Origin: Candidatus Daviesbacteria bacterium GW2011_GWA2_42_7
GTDB lineage: Bacteria > Patescibacteriota > Microgenomatia > Daviesbacterales > UBA10151
Length of the DNA stretch: 10,927 nt
Direction of reading: 5' to 3'
NCBI GenBank assembly: GCA_000997105.1
Contig: LCEJ01000072.1
Coordinates: 1-10,927 of the forward strand
The notes under the pieces are model-generated. The model worked only from the letters and a program-made list of their open reading frames with translations. It was not told the DNA's origin and did not search any database. Below are positions 1 to 7,262 of the stretch, in pieces. A program made the translations under genes and the position numbers. The first letter of the stretch is position 1, and each line of letters begins with the position of its first letter.

Positions 1-1
1 T

Positions 2-1003
2 TTAGCTACCGTTTTAGGTTTAGGGCTGGCGGCAAGCTTTTTATTGCCGGCTTTTTTTGAAAAGGACTTTGTCCGTTCGACGGAACTTATCTCCGGGTAC
101 TTTGATTACCGTGGGCATTTTGTGGAAGTCAGGCAATTTTTTACGCCATCCTGGGGTTACGGGGCATCCCTTTGGGGGGCGAAAGACGACGGGATGTCTT
201 TTCAGGTTGGGCTTACCCATTGGTTTGCCCTGGCTTTAAGTTTAATACTTACTTTGGTTTTTAGGAAAAGCCGGGTAGTGCTTTCTTTAACCCTGTTTTT
301 AATAGCTGAATTCTTATTTTCCTTATTTATGCAACACAATAAGTCAACGCCGATTTGGCTGACATTTCCAACCTTGGCTTTTACCCAATTCCCTTGGAGG
401 TTTTTAGGGATTTCGATCTTCCTGATTTCGATAGTAGGGGGTGCTATGGGGCTGTATTTGAAAAAGTGGGCTGCCATTTTTGGTGTCTTGTTAGCTTTAG
501 GCGTTGTAGTTTTTAATATCGGATATTTTCACCCAGAATCTTTCTACCTGGATTCCATAGATGACCACTATGCTTCGGCAGCAGTGTTTGCAATAGATGA
601 TAAATTACCAAAAGACTATTTGCCTGTTTGGGTGACATCTTTAAAAGAAGAAAAAGTGTCTTTGCCGCACACAATGGATGGGGAGGCAGAAGTTTCTAAT
701 TTTAATAAAAGGTCTTCTTCAGCTACCTTTAAGATTAAGGTGTTGAAGAAGGCCGATGTGGAAATTCCCGTAACTTACTTCCCCGGCTGGGAAGTTCTGG
801 TTAATGATAAATTGGTTTCCCAAGAAGAGCCGTCTAAGCGCGGCCTGATCCGGGTAAGATTAGCCGAAGGGGATTATCAAATCAAGCTAAACTTTTCCAA
901 CACTCCGGTCAGGTCTTTGGGTAACATAACTACATTGCTTTCTGCCCTGGTTGTCGTAGCTTTTGCTACAGGAAAACTCCGTTTGGGAAAATGGCTAACT
1001 TAA
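2..1003 (+). CDS. PTPS-related multi-pass membrane protein, C-terminal part (5' end outside window)
   Basis: The frame is open from base 2 to the TAA at 1001-1003 (333 codons), with no start before the left edge. The TTG at 44 lies inside a membrane helix and is not a credible start, so the gene is truncated by the window. It matches the C-terminal two thirds of the neighbouring 991-2568 protein. Shared landmarks are an aromatic loop after 'LPAFFEKD', then 'DGMSFQ', the family hallmark 'QFPWRFL' (386-406, residues 129-135), a 'FHPE' turn, and a beta-rich extracytoplasmic module with 'YFPGW' and 'TPVR' before a last helix near the C terminus. The family is the membrane group Pfam names '6-pyruvoyl-tetrahydropterin synthase-related' (PF10131). 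The name implies no pterin chemistry, and the architecture looks GT-C-like. A role in surface-glycan synthesis is inferred from neighbours. It overlaps the next gene by 13 bp. Confidence 0.85.
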   Translation, partial: LATVLGLGLAASFLLPAFFEKDFVRSTELISGYFDYRGHFVEVRQFFTPSWGYGASLWGAKDDGMSFQVGLTHWFALALSLILTLVFRKSRVVLSLTLFLIAEFLFSLFMQHNKSTPIWLTFPTLAFTQFPWRFLGISIFLISIVGGAMGLYLKKWAAIFGVLLALGVVVFNIGYFHPESFYLDSIDDHYASAAVFAIDDKLPKDYLPVWVTSLKEEKVSLPHTMDGEAEVSNFNKRSSSATFKIKVLKKADVEIPVTYFPGWEVLVNDKLVSQEEPSKRGLIRVRLAEGDYQIKLNFSNTPVRSLGNITTLLSALVVVAFATGKLRLGKWLT

Positions 1004-2568
1004 AAGTTTTTCTGAGGGAAAATTCTATTTTTTTGTTTGGGTTACTGCTTACCCTCAGTTTACTCTGGCCGCTTTTGGGGCCAACATACTTTACTCACCA
1101 CGATGATGTCCAGATGGTCCGCCTTTTTGAGATGGATAAATGTATCCGCGACGGACAAATCCCCTGCCGATGGGTGCCTGACTTAGGTGGACTTTACGGC
1201 TACCCCCTGTTTAACTATTATGCCCCGCTGTCTTATTATATTGGTGAAATTTTTTATCTCTTAACCGGGAGCCTGATGTTTTCTGCCAAGATAATGTTTG
1301 CGATCCCTTTTGTCGGGGCTTATATTTTTATGTTTCTTTTAGGAATGTTTTTCCCGGCAATCTTTTGGGCAGTGGTCAGGTTAAAGGATTCTGCAACGAT
1401 AGGCAACACTTCACTTCTGGCAATATTCGTAGCGCTTTTAGCCCTTTCGCATAACTTATCCACCATGATTTTTATACCTGTCACATTGGCCTTTGCAGTA
1501 ATATTATTTGCCCAAAAAAAAGACTTTAAGTTTTTGGCATTATTCATTGCATCTTTAATTTTAGGCTTATTTCTGGCGGCATTTTATTGGCTGCCTGCAA
1601 TCACGGAAAAAGATTTAGTCCATGTTGAGACAACTACTTCCGGGTATTTTTCCAATACAGAGCATTTTAAGGGTCTTAGAAAATTATTTTTAGAAAATTC
1701 TTGGGGATGGGGGGCCTCGGTGAGAGAGGTTCCTGGAGGGGAGAGGGACGGAATGTCATTTCAAATAGGTTGGGTGCATGTATTAGGATGGTTGGCAGCC
1801 ATAACTGCCGCTGTCTATTTGTGGCGTAAGGATAGAAGGGTAAGTATTTTAGTGGGTTTTTTGTCGGCGGTAGCTTTAGGCAGTATCTTTATGATCAATC
1901 CAAGGTCGGAGTTTATTTGGAGACTTATTGAGCCCCTAAAGTACCTTCAATTTCCCTGGAGGTTTTTAATGCTGATAATCTTTTCACTCTCGCTTATGTC
2001 GGGAAGTCTTATCTTATGCTTAAAAGAAAAGAAGAAGATTGCAATAATGATATTTTTAGTTTTGGTGGTGGTTGTAAACTTTTCTTTTTTCAGGCCGGAG
2101 AAGTTTTTCCCCCTAACAGACAGCGAGCTTTTGTCAGGAGCAAAATGGGATGCCCAGATAAAAAGATCCATCTTCGATTTTTTGCCTAAATCAGCCAAAG
2201 CCCCTCCTGCCGAATTGGCAACTGTAAGGTTTGAGGTGTTGTCCGGAAAAGCTACAATTTCCGGGTGGCGGGAGGGAAGTAATTGGATTTACTTTAAAGC
2301 AGATGTTGAAGAGGATACTAAGTTCAGGCTTTCCCAGTATTATTTTCCCAACTGGCGGATTTTACTAGACGGGCATGAGACAGAGATTGATTCCAAAAAC
2401 GATCTGGGGCTTATGACAATTACTCTTAATAAGGGTGCACATACTGTAGAAGCAAAGCTTTGGGATACCCCGGTTAGGATATTAGCAAATTCGATAACGG
2501 TAGCAGGTTTGGCGGTTCTAATTTTCCTGGGTTTATATAAGCTTAAGCGAAAAAGGATTGTGTTATGA
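991..2568 (+). CDS. PTPS-related multi-pass membrane protein (GT-C-like), probably lacking an internal loop
   Basis: This 525-residue protein has about ten predicted membrane helices. Helix 1 (about 13-30) is followed by an acidic 'HHDD' (residues 36-39), the position where GT-C enzymes carry catalytic acids. Next come a paired-cysteine stretch ('DKCIRDG', 'PCRWVPD') and 'GYPLFNYYAP', all typical of the PF10131 membrane family. The hallmark 'QFPWRFL' starts at residue 320. A beta-rich extracytoplasmic module with 'YYFPNW' and 'TPVR' precedes the last helix near the C terminus. It is a tandem paralogue of the gene ending at 1003. Oddity: at residues 117-121 two helices seem fused into one overlong hydrophobic run ('FMFLLGMFFPAIFW'). 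The family usually has some 40-50 residues here, including a 'YAPY' and 'YVRGA' type segment, so an in-frame loss is suspected (family part from memory). The ATG at 991 lies inside the previous gene. The stop overlaps the flippase start as ATGA. Sugar donor and acceptor are unknown. Confidence 0.85.
   Translation: MANLKVFLRENSIFLFGLLLTLSLLWPLLGPTYFTHHDDVQMVRLFEMDKCIRDGQIPCRWVPDLGGLYGYPLFNYYAPLSYYIGEIFYLLTGSLMFSAKIMFAIPFVGAYIFMFLLGMFFPAIFWAVVRLKDSATIGNTSLLAIFVALLALSHNLSTMIFIPVTLAFAVILFAQKKDFKFLALFIASLILGLFLAAFYWLPAITEKDLVHVETTTSGYFSNTEHFKGLRKLFLENSWGWGASVREVPGGERDGMSFQIGWVHVLGWLAAITAAVYLWRKDRRVSILVGFLSAVALGSIFMINPRSEFIWRLIEPLKYLQFPWRFLMLIIFSLSLMSGSLILCLKEKKKIAIMIFLVLVVVVNFSFFRPEKFFPLTDSELLSGAKWDAQIKRSIFDFLPKSAKAPPAELATVRFEVLSGKATISGWREGSNWIYFKADVEEDTKFRLSQYYFPNWRILLDGHETEIDSKNDLGLMTITLNKGAHTVEAKLWDTPVRILANSITVAGLAVLIFLGLYKLKRKRIVL
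1336..1356 (+). other. Suspected in-frame deletion junction in the PTPS-related gene
   Basis: Around codons 116-122 of the 991-2568 gene, 'FLLG' runs straight into 'FFPAIFW'. Relatives normally have the end of one helix, a conserved loop and the start of the next helix between these motifs. The reading frame is kept, so the missing DNA would be a multiple of three, roughly 120-150 bp. The first paralogue begins too far downstream to test this inside the window. Confidence 0.5.
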
Positions 2569-4016
2569 GCGGAGAGACAGTGATCCCCTTAAAAGAGATT
2601 AAAAACAGGGTTGTGAAATCTTTTATGAGTTTGACTGCCCGCCAAATTGCCCTTCGGGTAATTAGCTTTATATCATTAAATGTAATTTTAGCTAAAGTCT
2701 TGCCGGTTGAGACTTTAGGGATTTTTAATATTGCCACGGCAGTAATTACATTTTTTGCTTTTTTTTCCGATATCGGTTTAGCTGCGTCTTTAATCCAAAA
2801 AAAAGAAGCTGTGACAGATGCGGATATAAAAACGGTTTTTACTATCCAGCAGTTAATCATTACCACTTTAAGTCTGGTTATTATCCTCAGTGCCCCTTTT
2901 ATCGGTGATTTCTACGCGTTAAATGAAGACGGGGTATGGTTGGTGCGGGTGTTGGGTGTTGCTTTCTTTTTATCTTCTCTAAAGGTTGTGCCGGCGGTAC
3001 TTTTGGAAAGGGAGTTAAAGTTTCAACCATTGGTAGTGGTGGAGATTGTGGAGACTTTAACTTTTAATACTTTACTGGTCTTAGCTGTTTTTCAGGGATT
3101 AGGGTTGTGGAGTTTTTCTATTGCAGCTTTGTTCAGAGGGGTAATAGGTACGGTACTAATTTATATCTTGGCTCCTGCAAAGGTTGGGTTTAGGATAGAA
3201 AAGGCTGCTGCTTTAAAGCTCCTGTCTTTCGGTATCCCTTTCCAACTCAACAGTATATTGGCTTTACTTAAAGACCGCCTGGTCCCTTTGGTGATTGCGA
3301 GGATGGTGGGTCCTGTGGGGATTGGTTATATAACCTGGTCCCAGGCGTTAGCTTTTTTGCCGCTTGAGGTGATGAATATTATTATCAGGATTACCTTCCC
3401 TGCATTTTCCAGGATGCAGGATGATAAGCAATCACTGAGCAAGGCCATTGAAAAGTCATTATTTGCAACATCACTGCTAGTTTATCCGGTACTATTTGGT
3501 TTAGCGGCAATTTTACCATCGCTTGTATTGTATGTCGTTTCGCCTAAGTGGCAGCCGGCTGTAAGCAGCTTTTACCTGTTTGCTTTTTCTACTTTCTGGG
3601 CGGTTATCTCTACAACATTTACAAATGTCTTAAATGCTGTGGGTTGTATTAGGGTAACCTTGAAATTAATGGTTTTCTGGACCGTTTTAACTTGGGTGCT
3701 GACTCCGATTTTGGTAATCTTCTATGGTTTTACAGGAGTTGCTTTGGCATCATTTTTAATCTCTTTTACATCTGTAATTACAGTAGTTTTAATAAAGCGT
3801 TTTATTAAGGTGAGAGTGCTTGAAGCGATTTACCTGCCGACCCTTTCTTCAATGATTATGGGGGTGAGTGTTTACTTGTTTGCAAATAACTTTGTTAGAG
3901 GATGGGAGGCGTTAATTCCGACAGTTGCATTAGGGGTTATTATTTATTCGGTGCTGACGTTATTATTAGGCAAGGAGAGGGTTTATACGGAATTAAAAAG
4001 CCTGAGGAATGTATAG
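2565..4016 (+). CDS. Wzx/PST-type polysaccharide flippase (MOP superfamily)
   Basis: This 483-residue, strongly hydrophobic protein has about twelve predicted membrane helices, the usual size of Wzx-like exporters. Its N terminus has the family pattern: a basic amphipathic lead-in ('ARQIALRVISF'), then 'LAKVLPVETLGIFNIATAV' and 'DIGLAASLIQ'. Mid-protein it has 'ELKFQPLVVVEI' and 'LLSFGIPFQLNSIL', as in the polysaccharide-synthesis flippases of PF13440/PF01943. Such proteins move polyprenyl-diphosphate-linked oligosaccharides from the cytoplasmic to the outer membrane leaflet. The start at 2565 is supported by an AAGGA Shine-Dalgarno-like sequence (2553-2557, 7 nt spacing) and by the 4-bp ATGA overlap with the upstream gene. 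No internal loss is apparent. It sits between two pairs of GT-C-like proteins, which fits supply of lipid-linked substrate to them. Confidence 0.93.
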   Translation: MSGETVIPLKEIKNRVVKSFMSLTARQIALRVISFISLNVILAKVLPVETLGIFNIATAVITFFAFFSDIGLAASLIQKKEAVTDADIKTVFTIQQLIITTLSLVIILSAPFIGDFYALNEDGVWLVRVLGVAFFLSSLKVVPAVLLERELKFQPLVVVEIVETLTFNTLLVLAVFQGLGLWSFSIAALFRGVIGTVLIYILAPAKVGFRIEKAAALKLLSFGIPFQLNSILALLKDRLVPLVIARMVGPVGIGYITWSQALAFLPLEVMNIIIRITFPAFSRMQDDKQSLSKAIEKSLFATSLLVYPVLFGLAAILPSLVLYVVSPKWQPAVSSFYLFAFSTFWAVISTTFTNVLNAVGCIRVTLKLMVFWTVLTWVLTPILVIFYGFTGVALASFLISFTSVITVVLIKRFIKVRVLEAIYLPTLSSMIMGVSVYLFANNFVRGWEALIPTVALGVIIYSVLTLLLGKERVYTELKSLRNV

Positions 4017-4320
4017 ATTCTTTTTTATTGTAGCGATATTCTTATTTCTTTTGCCGGCACAAGTTTTTGCTGCCGGGCCTTCTTTTGTTACGGTTGTAAA
4101 CCCTATTAGGGGACAGGAGTTTTGGGATATAAAAAACCAGCAGCCACTTGATGTTGTCCTAGGGCAGGTAAAGATTTTACAGGATCTAAAAGTTCCCGCT
4201 ACCTGGCTAATACGTTTTGATGCCTTGGAAGACCAAAAAATTACCGGTTCCTTACCTTCAGGGCACGAGAAAGGCCTTTTTTTGGAAGTAACGCCCGGTT
4301 GGGCTAATTGGTTGATGTAG
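4009..4320 (+). CDS. Deacetylase-like ectodomain, N-terminal fragment with signal peptide (frameshifted gene, piece 1)
   Basis: This 103-codon frame starts with a clear signal peptide: a basic residue, a hydrophobic core of about 15 residues and a cleavage site after 'AQVFA' (about residue 21). The mature part carries 'VTVVNPIRGQEFW', 'ATWLIRFDALED' and 'EKGLFLEVTP'. These resemble the first half of a NodB/polysaccharide-deacetylase-like fold found in envelope proteins of candidate-phyla bacteria (recognised from memory, moderate certainty). The fold is cut off just after 'EVTPGWAN' and its second half continues in another frame at 4308-6071, so this is most likely the 5' piece of a broken gene and not a small secreted protein. 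The start overlaps the flippase end by 8 bp and is directly preceded by GAGGA, closer than an ideal Shine-Dalgarno site. Substrate is unknown. Confidence 0.7.
   Translation: MYRFFFIVAIFLFLLPAQVFAAGPSFVTVVNPIRGQEFWDIKNQQPLDVVLGQVKILQDLKVPATWLIRFDALEDQKITGSLPSGHEKGLFLEVTPGWANWLM
4299..4320 (+). other. Frameshift/deletion junction between ectodomain halves
   Basis: The upstream frame reads 'TPGWANWLM' then TAG (4318-4320). The downstream frame becomes family-like at 'LVDVVFERF' right after a TAA at 4305-4307. Restoring one protein needs extra DNA of length 1 modulo 3. Relatives, as remembered, carry roughly 30-40 more residues between 'EVTP' and the 'VFERF' helix, which suggests about 100 bp is missing rather than one base. 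Confidence 0.6.
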
Positions 4321-6071
4321 TGTTTGAACGGTTTAAGAGTGTTTTTGGGCTTTATCCTAAGTCTGTCGGGGGGTGGTGGGTTGACAGTTATTCCTTAGGG
4401 TATATGCAGAAAAAATATGGGGTGACAGCTTCTTTGATTGTTGCCGACCAGTACACTACGGACAACTACCAAATTTGGGGGCAGTATTGGGGTGCGCCTT
4501 ACTACCCTTCAAAAATCAGTACTCTCCGGCCCGCCCAAACTTTGGACGAAAAAATTCCTGTTGTTGTAATGCAGTGGGCAGCACGTGACCCGATTAACGG
4601 TTATGGTAAATATGTTGAGAACAGTACTTACAGCGTCCAGGTTAACGATTACCAGGACTTTCATCTTTTGACTGAGGGATATTTTGCCCGCTTAATTGAT
4701 ATTTATACTAAGCAGGATTTAAACCAGTTTGGGCAGGTAGTTGTAGGTTTAGAAAATTCTTACTCTTGGGAAAAATATGGAGGTGGGTACGGCAAGCAAA
4801 TTAAAGTGTTGGATGATAAAAGAAAATCCGGCCAGTTGTCCCTTGTAACAATGGAGGAGTTTGCTTCTTGGTACCGGAATAAATTTACGACCATTTCCCC
4901 GGAGCATCTAATAGTGGCCAATGACCCTTTGGGTGGTGAAGGTAAATCTGTTTGGTTTATGAATCCATTTTACCGGGTGGGTTGGTTTTTAAACAAAGAA
5001 GGAAGTGTGATCCGTGATGTAAGGCAGTATATAGAAGGGGATAGTGAACCGTGTTTTAAAACTGCCTGTGATAAGCTTAATTTCGCGACTTTCTCAACCC
5101 GGGTACTGGATGAAGTCACGTATGGTAAAAGTGTCCTTTTAGATGAGGGTAAAATAGAGGATTTGAAAGTGACGCGCGAGGAAGAAAAGTATGTTTTAGG
5201 CTACAGTAATAAAGCAGGTCAGAAAAAGACGGTAGAATTTTTGCCACGGGATATCTCAATAGACGGTAAGGTTAGCTCTGTCGATACCTTTATTCTTCAG
5301 GCGGTTAGTTCCCCAGGAAGCTTAAGGGAGAGCAGGGGAGGGATGGGTGTAAGTAGCGGTAGTCCTAAAGAGCAACAATTTCCTGACATTCTTTTGCAGC
5401 TTATTAAATTCATCCTTTTTATCCCGCTAGTATTATTCATCCCCGGATTTCTTTTAGTTAGGTCTTTAAACATGAGGTCGCTACCCTCAAACTTTTTCCT
5501 GTCGGTTATAAGCGGGATGGTTATGTTGACATTGGTTGCATATTTGGGAGGTTTACTAAAGATCCCCTGGCTTACGTTTATTTATCTGGCAGCTTTTGTA
5601 GGGATTTTTATCCTAAAAAAATATTACCTGGAACTTAATCTAAAGGGGGTAAAAATAACTTTGGATAAAATTAACCTTCTTGTAATTTTAACTTTAATTA
5701 CGGGAGCTATTTTCCAATCCCTGTCGCTTCTGCGTTCAGGATGGGTTTATGATTTTGGCATTGGTTTTTGGGGGCCTTTGGGGCATGACGGAATATGGCA
5801 CCAGGCTTTGATAAACCAACTGATTAAACAGGTCCCTCCTCAAAATCCGGTTTTATCGGGAGAAATTCTCTCTAATTACCATTATTTCTTTGACCTTTTG
5901 GTGGCCGAAACGGTTCGCTTGTCCCAAATTCCGGTTATGGACCTTTTATATAGGTTTTATCCGCTTACTTTTTCGGTCCTTTTAGGGTTAGGCACTTACC
6001 TTTTGGTTATGAAAATTACCGGAAGCAGGATAGCCACAATAATCTCCCTTTATTTTGTATATTTTCAATGA
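4308..6071 (+). CDS. Deacetylase-like ectodomain fused to GT-C-like membrane domain (frameshifted gene, piece 2)
   Basis: This is a 587-codon frame. Residues 1-350 are extracytoplasmic and continue the deacetylase-like domain ('YPKSVGGWWVDSYSL' at 16-30, then 'YGVTASLI'). Residues about 335-357 are a Ser/Gly-rich linker. From about 361 onward come membrane helices, interrupted by an outer loop with 'GHDGIWH' (Asp at residue 494), 'PPQNP', 'SGE' and 'NYHY'. The same motifs recur in the 7263-8489 protein, and their acidic position suits a GT-C catalytic site. The frame stops at 6069-6071 after 'YFVYF', in the middle of the membrane domain. The TTG at 4308 is the first possible start after a stop at 4305 and has no convincing ribosome site, so it is probably not a true start. 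With 4009-4320 and 6068-7261 it likely formed one protein of about 1,150 residues. Exact reaction is unknown. Confidence 0.7.
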   Translation: MVDVVFERFKSVFGLYPKSVGGWWVDSYSLGYMQKKYGVTASLIVADQYTTDNYQIWGQYWGAPYYPSKISTLRPAQTLDEKIPVVVMQWAARDPINGYGKYVENSTYSVQVNDYQDFHLLTEGYFARLIDIYTKQDLNQFGQVVVGLENSYSWEKYGGGYGKQIKVLDDKRKSGQLSLVTMEEFASWYRNKFTTISPEHLIVANDPLGGEGKSVWFMNPFYRVGWFLNKEGSVIRDVRQYIEGDSEPCFKTACDKLNFATFSTRVLDEVTYGKSVLLDEGKIEDLKVTREEEKYVLGYSNKAGQKKTVEFLPRDISIDGKVSSVDTFILQAVSSPGSLRESRGGMGVSSGSPKEQQFPDILLQLIKFILFIPLVLFIPGFLLVRSLNMRSLPSNFFLSVISGMVMLTLVAYLGGLLKIPWLTFIYLAAFVGIFILKKYYLELNLKGVKITLDKINLLVILTLITGAIFQSLSLLRSGWVYDFGIGFWGPLGHDGIWHQALINQLIKQVPPQNPVLSGEILSNYHYFFDLLVAETVRLSQIPVMDLLYRFYPLTFSVLLGLGTYLLVMKITGSRIATIISLYFVYFQ

Positions 6072-6076
6072 ACTTA
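6063..6076 (+). other. Frameshift/deletion junction in the GT-C-like domain (about 88 bp missing versus the paralogue)
   Basis: The 38 residues before the break (from 'RFYP' to 'YFVYF') align without gaps to the 7263-8489 paralogue ('RFFP' to 'FFTYF'). The 48 residues after it (from 'NPPFAIS') also align without gaps. Between these anchors the paralogue has 33 residues (99 nt) and this locus has 11 nt (6066-6076), so about 88 bp is absent and the frame changes. Confidence 0.75.
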
Positions 6077-7261
6077 AACCCTCCGTTTGCAATATCTTTG
6101 CTTATTGTGATTGCAGTTATATTGGTAATTTACAACTTTAGAAAGAGGAGACACTGGATGGCGACAGTTTTACTCTCAATTCTTGCCGGGTCGGTAATTG
6201 AGTTTAAAGTTTATGCAGGGGTAATTGTACTTTTGGCAATGTTTGCATTAGCTTTATGGGAGGTTTTTAGAAATAGGGATTTTACCCTAATGAAAGTTTC
6301 CCTAGGCTCAGCCATAGTAGCAGCGGGAGTATTTTTGCCTCAAAATAAGGGGGCGGGGGAACTTTTAGTTTTATTCCCTTTTTGGTTTGTACACTCCATG
6401 GTTGATTTCCCTGACCGGGTTGGGTGGCTCAGGCTTTCTTCTGCGCGCGAAGCCTATTTTGCCCGGGGTGAATGGTTTAAATTCCTAAGCGCAGAAGCCT
6501 TAGCCTTGATTATTTTCATTATTGGAAATCTAGGCCTGAGGTTTATCGGGTTATTCTCCCTGGTTTCCTATATGAAAAGTAGGTTGGGTAAGGATATGGG
6601 TTTTACTATAGTAATAGTAATGTCGGCAGCCTCTTTACTAATACCTTTAGTCTTTATCCAAAAAGGAAACCCGTGGAACATGATCCAGTTTATGTATTAT
6701 TTCCTTTATTTTGTAGCCATTTTTTCCGGGGTAGCCTTAATTTCCGTTTTAAGACAGTTGCCAAAAATTTTAGGATGGAGTGTAATAGTTGCAGTTTTAA
6801 TAATTGCTCCAATCAATGCGGTGGTGACATTCAGGAGTGCTTTGTACCCTTCTCCCCCATCCCGTTTAAGTTTGCCCGAGCTTGAGGCGCTTGATATTTT
6901 AAAAAATTTACCTGACGGTACGGTTTTAACTCTTCCCTACGATAAGGATATGCGTACAAAGCTTTCTGACCCCTTCCCCTTATATGCATATGAGACGACG
7001 GCTTACGTTTCCGCATTTTCCGGTAAGGCTACTTTTGTGGAGGATGAGATCCAAAATGAGATATTACAGACCAATTACCGTAAAAGGTTGGCTGCTACGC
7101 AGGGCTTTTTTAAGTCTTTTGACCGGTCGTTTTTTGCAAGTTGGGGTATCCGCTATGTATACTTACTTAAGTCTGAAAATATCGGGGTAGACCCTGTAAT
7201 TTTAAATTTAGAAAAGATTTATGAGAATTCGGAAGTTTTAATATACGGGGTTAAAAGCTAA
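6068..7261 (+). CDS. GT-C-like membrane protein, C-terminal part (frameshifted gene, piece 3)
   Basis: These 397 codons match the second half of the paralogue at 7263-9169. About eight membrane helices (to roughly residue 253) are followed by a soluble extracytoplasmic tail. Shared anchors are 'NPP' (residues 4-6), 'EFKVYAG', 'FWFVHSMV', 'PLVFIQKG', 'IQFMYYFL', then in the tail 'ELEALDILK', 'LPYDK', 'YETTAY' and 'WGIRYVYL'. A tail of this kind, ending in a 'G(I/V)-x-Y-V-Y' strand, is common in GT-C glycosyltransferases acting on the outer membrane face. The ATG at 6068 forms an ATGA overlap with the upstream stop, which imitates translational coupling. Because the aligned homology resumes directly at this point mid-domain, it is more likely an internal methionine codon of the broken parent gene. 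The frame ends with TAA, one base before the next start. Confidence 0.75.
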   Translation: MNLNPPFAISLLIVIAVILVIYNFRKRRHWMATVLLSILAGSVIEFKVYAGVIVLLAMFALALWEVFRNRDFTLMKVSLGSAIVAAGVFLPQNKGAGELLVLFPFWFVHSMVDFPDRVGWLRLSSAREAYFARGEWFKFLSAEALALIIFIIGNLGLRFIGLFSLVSYMKSRLGKDMGFTIVIVMSAASLLIPLVFIQKGNPWNMIQFMYYFLYFVAIFSGVALISVLRQLPKILGWSVIVAVLIIAPINAVVTFRSALYPSPPSRLSLPELEALDILKNLPDGTVLTLPYDKDMRTKLSDPFPLYAYETTAYVSAFSGKATFVEDEIQNEILQTNYRKRLAATQGFFKSFDRSFFASWGIRYVYLLKSENIGVDPVILNLEKIYENSEVLIYGVKS

Positions 7262-7262
7262 A

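Noticed and set aside
44..46. TTG at 44 as the start of the first gene
   Set aside because: The frame is open to the left edge and the upstream codons encode the same membrane helix seen in the paralogue, so the gene continues outside the window.
202..477. Minus-strand and alternate-frame open frames throughout the window (for example 202-477, 2543-2866, 7331-7639, 9702-10034)
   Set aside because: They lie fully within or antisense to well-supported genes, have basic or low-complexity composition, no recognisable domain and no start signals.
4300..4320. Programmed ribosomal frameshifting or bypass at the three breaks
   Set aside because: No slippery heptamer or hairpin was seen at the junctions, and the residues expected from the paralogue are not present in the DNA, so frameshifting could not supply them.
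6069..6071. TGA at 6069 read through or recoded as glycine or tryptophan, as in some candidate phyla
   Set aside because: Read-through adds one codon and then meets TAA at 6075. Homology continues in a different frame, so recoding cannot restore the protein.
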